Assembly: GCA_025359945.1 (NCBI GenBank) | Contig: JANYDD010000026.1 | Location: 1-34,799 of the forward strand | From: Bdellovibrio sp. | GTDB lineage: Bacteria > Bdellovibrionota > Bdellovibrionia > Bdellovibrionales > Bdellovibrionaceae | Direction of reading: 5' to 3' | Length of the DNA stretch: 34,799 nt | Shown: positions 30,841 through 34,799 of the stretch, in pieces | Layout of the letters: each line of letters starts with the position of its first letter | Numbering within the stretch: the first letter of the stretch is position 1 | Made by a program: the position numbers and the translations under genes | Notes under the pieces: model-generated | Database searches by the model: none | Told to the model about the DNA's origin: nothing | What the model saw: only the letters and a program-made list of their open reading frames with translations

Positions 30841-31689
30841 ATGACAACAACAAATCTTTCTGGAAAACGGGCCTTAGTTTGCGGCGCTTCTCAAGGAATA
30901 GGTTTGGCCATTGCTAAACGTTTGGCCAGCGAAGGGTCGCAAGTTTTACTGTTAGCTCGAACGGCGGATAAGTTGGCCGAGGCGCTGAAATCATTGCCGG
31001 GCCATGGCCACTTGCTGTTTCCGATGGATCTGCAGTTTTTGGCAGAAGATTTAGCTGCTGTAAAGACAACTGAACTAACGGGCAATTCACCAAAAGATTC
31101 CCAATTGCGACTGGCGATCCTTAGAAATTTACTTTCAGAAATTCAATCCGCACCGGTTGAAATTTTAATCAACAATGCAGGTGGGCCGGCGGCAGGGTCC
31201 CTTTTGGAATCGCAAGTCCAAGGCTTTGCAACGGGTTTTTCTTCCCATGTGTTAGCCAGTCATTGCTTGCTTCAGCTGCTGGCTCCAGCGATGAAACAAA
31301 GTGGCTACGGTCGCGTGGTCAATATTATTTCGACATCTGTCAAAACCCCGATCGTCAATTTGGGAGTTTCCAATACCATTCGCGGGGCGATGGCATCGTG
31401 GTCAAAATCCATGGCTAACGAGCTTGGCCCTTTCGGGATCACCGTGAACAATGTGCTGCCCGGCTATACGATCACGCCCAGAATGGAGAACCTTAGAAAA
31501 AATTCCGCGGTATCAACCAGGACCTCCGAGCCCGAAGTGGAAGAGTCTTGGAAAAAGCAAATTCCGCTACGAAGATTTGCACGGGCTGAAGAGATCGCTA
31601 ACGCTGTTTATTTTTTGGTTTCAGACCAGGCCTCGTATATCTCGGGAATCAATCTGCCAGTCGACGGCGGCCGGACACCTACTTTATGA
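30841..31689 (+). CDS. SDR-family oxidoreductase with altered active site
   Basis: A 282-residue Rossmann-fold protein. The NAD(P) motif 'GASQGIG' (15-21), 'NNAGG' (111-115) and Ser164/Ser166 in 'IISTS' are present. Where classical SDRs have Tyr-x-x-x-Lys, this protein has 'SNTIR' (177-181), so both catalytic Tyr and Lys are replaced. The C-terminal 'PVDGG' fits FabG-like members. A known SDR subgroup shows the same 'SNTxR' change and may use different chemistry. About 30 residues (~75-100) are inserted before the NNAG strand. It overlaps the next gene by 4 bases (ATGA), so the two are probably co-translated and work together. Confidence 0.85.
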   Translation: MTTTNLSGKRALVCGASQGIGLAIAKRLASEGSQVLLLARTADKLAEALKSLPGHGHLLFPMDLQFLAEDLAAVKTTELTGNSPKDSQLRLAILRNLLSEIQSAPVEILINNAGGPAAGSLLESQVQGFATGFSSHVLASHCLLQLLAPAMKQSGYGRVVNIISTSVKTPIVNLGVSNTIRGAMASWSKSMANELGPFGITVNNVLPGYTITPRMENLRKNSAVSTRTSEPEVEESWKKQIPLRRFARAEEIANAVYFLVSDQASYISGINLPVDGGRTPTL

Positions 31690-32975
31690 AATTTGATCTT
31701 TTTCTTTCGATTTGCCAGACCGAAGTTGACGGGTACCTGCCTTCCGAGGCGAAAATGTTTCAGAATTTTTTCAATCAGGTGGAACTTGCCGATCAACTTT
31801 CCTACGGCACGGCGTGGGTGGCAGAAACTCATTTGTCATGCCAGATTCAAAAAGAAAATCGCAATGCAGTGATCCCCAATTTTAAGGGCGAAATTGGTCT
31901 GAACACCGATATCTTGCAATTGGCTAGTCTGATTTTTTCAAAAACAAAGAAAATTAATGTCGGGTCGGCGATTCGAAATATTATTTGCAATGGCGGGCCC
32001 ATCGCCCATGCCGAAATGATCCGAACGTTTTTGTTTTTGCAGACTTATTCTGCGCAACCTGACCGGATTTTAAATGTGGGTTATGCGGCAGGACGATTTC
32101 CGTTCTCGAATACCGCGTTTGGATTTTATCCAAAAACGGCGTTAGAAAAAAAGTTTTGGGAGCCCATTAAAAATAAATATTTTTCTCAGGGTTCTGAGAT
32201 TTTTTTACGATTTTTAACTGGAGAAAAATTATCTAGTCAGGATCTGTCCCCCACTTTTTTGCGAAGGACTGATTTTCGTGACCCTGAAGATTTTCAAAAA
32301 GCCTTGAGCTTGTGTGACTTGACCCACGAATCCGGTGCAAGCCAACCGCAATTTAATCATTTTCTGGACCAGTCTTCACCGCAAACTTCGATCGGATTTC
32401 CGCGTGAGGAATATATTTTATTAAATCCCCATTGGAGCTTTGAAAAAGTGGGATTGATTCCTCAGGATGTTTCACTAAAAAACTTGAAACTGACCATCGG
32501 ATCCCACGACCCACTGATTCAGAACGAGGCCAATCGCTTTTTGCCGGTCGGAGTTTTTAATCTGTCGATCACGCCCGAGTCCGTGATTGATGAAACCCAT
32601 ATTAGGATGCGCCAGAAATTTCATCCGCACGGAGGCGCCTGGAAACGGGAATACATGCCGCGAACGGTGATGCTTTATTTAAACGATGACACGGCAGTTT
32701 CGGATGCCGAAAATTCTAGTCGCGCCCAACAAAAAGCTCAGCGAGCTTGGGAAAATTATTGGACCGCAATGGAAAAAACTTTAGATCCCGAGAAGGTCAA
32801 AAAAGCAGTCAGTAACACTGTTGCTGGAAATCCTGCGCAAGTTTTAGAATTATTGAAACTAAAATATCACCGCGATGATCAGTTGATGTTGTGGTTTGAC
32901 TTTAATTTACACGACAACGAAGAAATTCGAAAAAGCATGATTTGTTTCGAAAACAAAATCGCGCCATTTTTGTAG
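31686..32975 (+). CDS. Luciferase-like (LLM-class) flavin oxidoreductase
   Basis: A 429-residue TIM-barrel flavoprotein of the bacterial luciferase-like family. It starts 'MKFDLFLSICQTEVDG', then 'ADQLSYGTAWVAETHL' (LLM signature 'A..LGFD..WV.EHH'), 'INVGSAIRNIICNGGPIAHAEMI' and 'LNVGYAAGRFPF'. The C-terminus holds 'VAGNPAQVLELLKLKYHRDDQLMLWFDF', the usual 'G....V...L' end. It is longer than typical LLM enzymes because of a large insertion (~145-330). FMN or F420 as cofactor and the substrate are unknown. Its ATG overlaps the SDR stop. Confidence 0.8.
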   Translation: MKFDLFLSICQTEVDGYLPSEAKMFQNFFNQVELADQLSYGTAWVAETHLSCQIQKENRNAVIPNFKGEIGLNTDILQLASLIFSKTKKINVGSAIRNIICNGGPIAHAEMIRTFLFLQTYSAQPDRILNVGYAAGRFPFSNTAFGFYPKTALEKKFWEPIKNKYFSQGSEIFLRFLTGEKLSSQDLSPTFLRRTDFRDPEDFQKALSLCDLTHESGASQPQFNHFLDQSSPQTSIGFPREEYILLNPHWSFEKVGLIPQDVSLKNLKLTIGSHDPLIQNEANRFLPVGVFNLSITPESVIDETHIRMRQKFHPHGGAWKREYMPRTVMLYLNDDTAVSDAENSSRAQQKAQRAWENYWTAMEKTLDPEKVKKAVSNTVAGNPAQVLELLKLKYHRDDQLMLWFDFNLHDNEEIRKSMICFENKIAPFL

Positions 32976-32981
32976 GCGCGA
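32959..32981 (+). terminator. Hairpin spanning the stop of the LLM gene
   Basis: tcgcgcc (32959-32965) and ggcgcga (32975-32981) form a perfect 7-bp stem over the stop codon, without a T tract. Weak evidence for termination. The remaining gap to 33120 has no gene. Confidence 0.3.
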
Positions 32982-33120
32982 ACAAAGAGCGGGGGCTGAT
33001 CCTAACCACGAAACAAAACTTCGAGATGTTCGCTAGGCGAAAGCTTCTAGTGCACTAACTGTTGACGAACCAACCTGTTTCGAAGAGTTTAAGCTTGTTA
33101 TTTTCAGAAAGGGGGTGGTC

Positions 33121-33993
33121 GTGATTGTAAAATGTTTTGATTTATTTCCATTTCAGTTGAACCTAAAATATTCGGTATTTAAATATCTGGTAGCGGGCCT
33201 TTTCTGCGCGCCAGTTGTGAATGCAGGGGCTGGTGAGTGCCGATCGAAGGGTTGGTCTTCGCCTGGTGCAACTGTGGTGAGATATGATTTATTGACGAAG
33301 CACGAATTGCAGCAGCTTCGCTGTGCGAGTTCAGCCATCCGAGATTATACTGATCCCCAAGATTTATTGATTTATTTGGGGCAAGAATCCTCGTGGTTTT
33401 TCTATAACGGTCAAGATTATCTGCACGACGGTGAAAATTACCGACAGCAAAAATTTGTTTCGTTCTCTAGCCGCTCTAATGAAGGCACGGATCAAAAGCC
33501 CAATCGATCTCAAATTTTAGCGTATCGAAGTTATTTAGAGTTCATTGGCGTTACTCCGAAAATTATTAGTGAAACCAAAGGCTCAATTGTCTTTGTACAG
33601 CGTTTGGGTAGTGGGTTAGAGTTTCAAAAATTCTTCGAGATTATTTCTGACTGGGTCGAAGAGCTCAGAACCACTCGACAAGCTGTGCACGCTCTTCCAT
33701 CATTTACCAGTTTGGTTAGAAAAATTCGGGTGATCAATCTTACTGATCGCGAAAGCTCAAAAAAACTTTCAACGTACTTGCACTTCAAATTGGGTTTTTG
33801 GGTGACACCATTATTTATTGATGAATCCAGTCTGAATCGTCTTACACGTCAAAACGCAAGACGATCTTTTTTGGTCGCAGAATTTCCACCCGGCGAATGG
33901 GATGATCCCAAACGCAACCCCGGGAACTTTGTAAGTGCTGATTCTGGGCAACAAGTTTTGCGTCAAATTCACGAACTTAATCATCCCAATTGA
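33121..33993 (+). CDS. Exported protein of unknown function
   Basis: A 290-residue protein that I do not recognise. A hydrophobic stretch (~18-36, 'SVFKYLVAGLFCAPVVNAGA') with an unusually long basic/aromatic lead looks like a Sec signal peptide. The mature protein has an N-terminal Cys pair (ECRS ... LRCASS), then a mixed alpha/beta body with 'LLIYLGQESSWFFYNGQDYLHDG' and 'FHFKLGF'-like aromatic patches (actual text LHFKLGFWVTPLF). The start is GTG at 33121, with AAGGGGG about 6 bases upstream; a GTG six bases earlier is also open. The stop overlaps the start of the next small membrane protein (TGATG), so they are coupled. Confidence 0.6.
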   Translation: MIVKCFDLFPFQLNLKYSVFKYLVAGLFCAPVVNAGAGECRSKGWSSPGATVVRYDLLTKHELQQLRCASSAIRDYTDPQDLLIYLGQESSWFFYNGQDYLHDGENYRQQKFVSFSSRSNEGTDQKPNRSQILAYRSYLEFIGVTPKIISETKGSIVFVQRLGSGLEFQKFFEIISDWVEELRTTRQAVHALPSFTSLVRKIRVINLTDRESSKKLSTYLHFKLGFWVTPLFIDESSLNRLTRQNARRSFLVAEFPPGEWDDPKRNPGNFVSADSGQQVLRQIHELNHPN

Positions 33994-34214
33994 TGATGGA
34001 TTTTACCCTTTCAAATATTTTATCGGGTTTAATCTTTGGCGGAGTTGGCCTTTGGCTATTTCGCGAGGCCAAACGGTTTTCAAATCTTTATCTGATGGTG
34101 ATTGCTTTAGCCTTGATGATTTATCCCTACTTTTCGAATTCGGTTTGGATGGACTGGGGCGGGGGGCTAGCCTTGTGCTGGCTAGCCTTTGAGATTAAAA
34201 AATCACAACGGTAA
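33993..34214 (+). CDS. Small two-helix membrane protein
   Basis: 73 residues with two hydrophobic helices ('ILSGLIFGGVGLWLF' and 'YLMVIALALMIYPYF'), the second followed by an aromatic turn and a third short hydrophobic stretch ('LALCWLAFEI'). The pattern 'G..LALMIYPYF' resembles a widespread family of ~70-residue proteins loosely labelled amino-acid transport proteins, with no proven function. The start is ATG overlapping the upstream stop; a second ATG follows directly. The end overlaps the convergent cytochrome gene by 12 bases. Confidence 0.65.
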   Translation: MMDFTLSNILSGLIFGGVGLWLFREAKRFSNLYLMVIALALMIYPYFSNSVWMDWGGGLALCWLAFEIKKSQR

Positions 34215-34799
34215 GTCTTCTGGATATTTTGTAATATCAGCTTTTTCGCGAAGTTCACCTTTCAGCCAGTTCTCTAGCATTCGCTGCTCGTTTCTTGGAA
34301 GTGGACCGGTCATTGGCATCGCACCCTCAGTCCCCGGCTTTCGGGAAATTCGATCCAGCATACTTTCTTTTTTTGCCACCACGTTTGAAAATAAAAGCCA
34401 GTTAGGCATGCACGTGGCACCTTCTGTCGCACAAATATCAGATTCGGCGTTATGGCACATCTTACAGCGTTTTTCGAAAATATAGGGACGGTACTTGTCT
34501 TCGAAAGTATTTGGCAGCCCTGAGGGGATCTCTGAATCCTCGGGGATGGGAATTGCTGAAGGTGTATCGACCTCCGGAGTAGCTGCTGCGGGACCTTGAG
34601 GTGGCACTACGGGCGGAGGCGTAGCCTGAGGATTTGATCCACCACCGTCACCACCACCACTACCGCCGTCATTTGGTTTTTCGGTAGCCTCCTTCGGCGC
34701 ACCTTGATCGATCCAAGCGATGATTGTGGCTTTCTGATTTGCAAGAATTTTTACAGGCGGCCTGGGCATATTTCCGCTTTTCAAATATTGCTTAATTAG
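34203..34799 (-). CDS. c-type cytochrome, C-terminal part (5' end beyond right edge)
   Basis: The frame is open to the window edge. The beginning visible here ('SGNMPRPPVKILANQKATIIAWIDQGAP') is the end of a cytochrome-c-like domain. A Gly/Pro-rich linker (~30-85) follows, then a second domain with a CxxCH heme site ('RCKMCHNAE') and a distal Met candidate ('GAMPMTG'). It ends 'RNEQRMLENWLKGEL', as in planctomycete/myxobacterial-type c-cytochromes. Expected location is periplasm or outer membrane. Heme number and signal sequence cannot be seen. Two more Cys (ICATEGATC) suggest an extra disulfide. It overlaps the convergent small membrane gene. Confidence 0.75.
   Translation of the reverse strand, partial: LIKQYLKSGNMPRPPVKILANQKATIIAWIDQGAPKEATEKPNDGGSGGGDGGGSNPQATPPPVVPPQGPAAATPEVDTPSAIPIPEDSEIPSGLPNTFEDKYRPYIFEKRCKMCHNAESDICATEGATCMPNWLLFSNVVAKKESMLDRISRKPGTEGAMPMTGPLPRNEQRMLENWLKGELREKADITKYPEDLPL

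Overview
This is a chromosomal window from a Gram-negative bacterium, most likely a member of the Bdellovibrionota (Bdellovibrio/Pseudobdellovibrio-like). That placement is an inference. It rests on lipobox and Sec-signal proteins, an outer-membrane-barrel C-terminus, a lysine-rich SWIB protein, a PilZ protein, a phoU-phoB-phoR cluster joined to a B12-dependent ribonucleotide reductase, frequent TTG/GTG starts behind strong Shine-Dalgarno sequences, and base composition in the mid-40s %GC by eye. I saw no rRNA, tRNA or CRISPR.

Left end (1-4010) is the rearranged part. An IS630-type transposase runs off the left edge and lies against a secreted-protein gene cut down to its signal peptide. A minus-strand operon of small exported proteins follows: a fibronectin-III-like protein and two related small proteins. 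Its upstream member survives only as the C-terminus of an outer-membrane protein. A complete ISAs1-family element (2237-3497) comes next, with no target duplication, and then the 3' part of an unrelated plus-strand gene ending in a good terminator.

The middle (4024-15240) is accessory/housekeeping: a glycosyltransferase fused to a polysaccharide deacetylase; an exported oligopeptidase B; a 67-bp palindrome; a thioredoxin-like [2Fe-2S] ferredoxin; a 9-bp tandem array and a PilZ protein; a lipoprotein Cu/Zn superoxide dismutase; a pseudouridine synthase fused to an rRNA methyltransferase; a LemA-TPM-TPM envelope operon; and an unrecognised exported helical protein.

15241-21522 is phosphate/nucleotide control. 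phoU, phoB, phoR and nrdJ form one minus-strand operon with overlapping junctions, divergent from a Ppx/GppA phosphatase. Phosphate signalling is thus genetically tied to cobalamin-dependent dNTP synthesis.

21574-30715 is mostly core: ParA-like ATPase / unknown protein / BolA operon, EttA (ABC-F), a J-domain protein, a SWIB protein with a clear promoter and terminator, methionine aminopeptidase, adenosylhomocysteinase, a pirin and oligoribonuclease.

The right end (30841-34799) holds an SDR overlapping a luciferase-like flavin oxidoreductase, an unrecognised exported protein coupled to a two-helix membrane protein, and a c-type cytochrome cut by the right edge. The least explained items are the fusions, the phoR-nrdJ coupling, the ParA/BolA operon and the repeat structures near 2121, 8337 and 8770. 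I see no self-evident new defence or mobile system.
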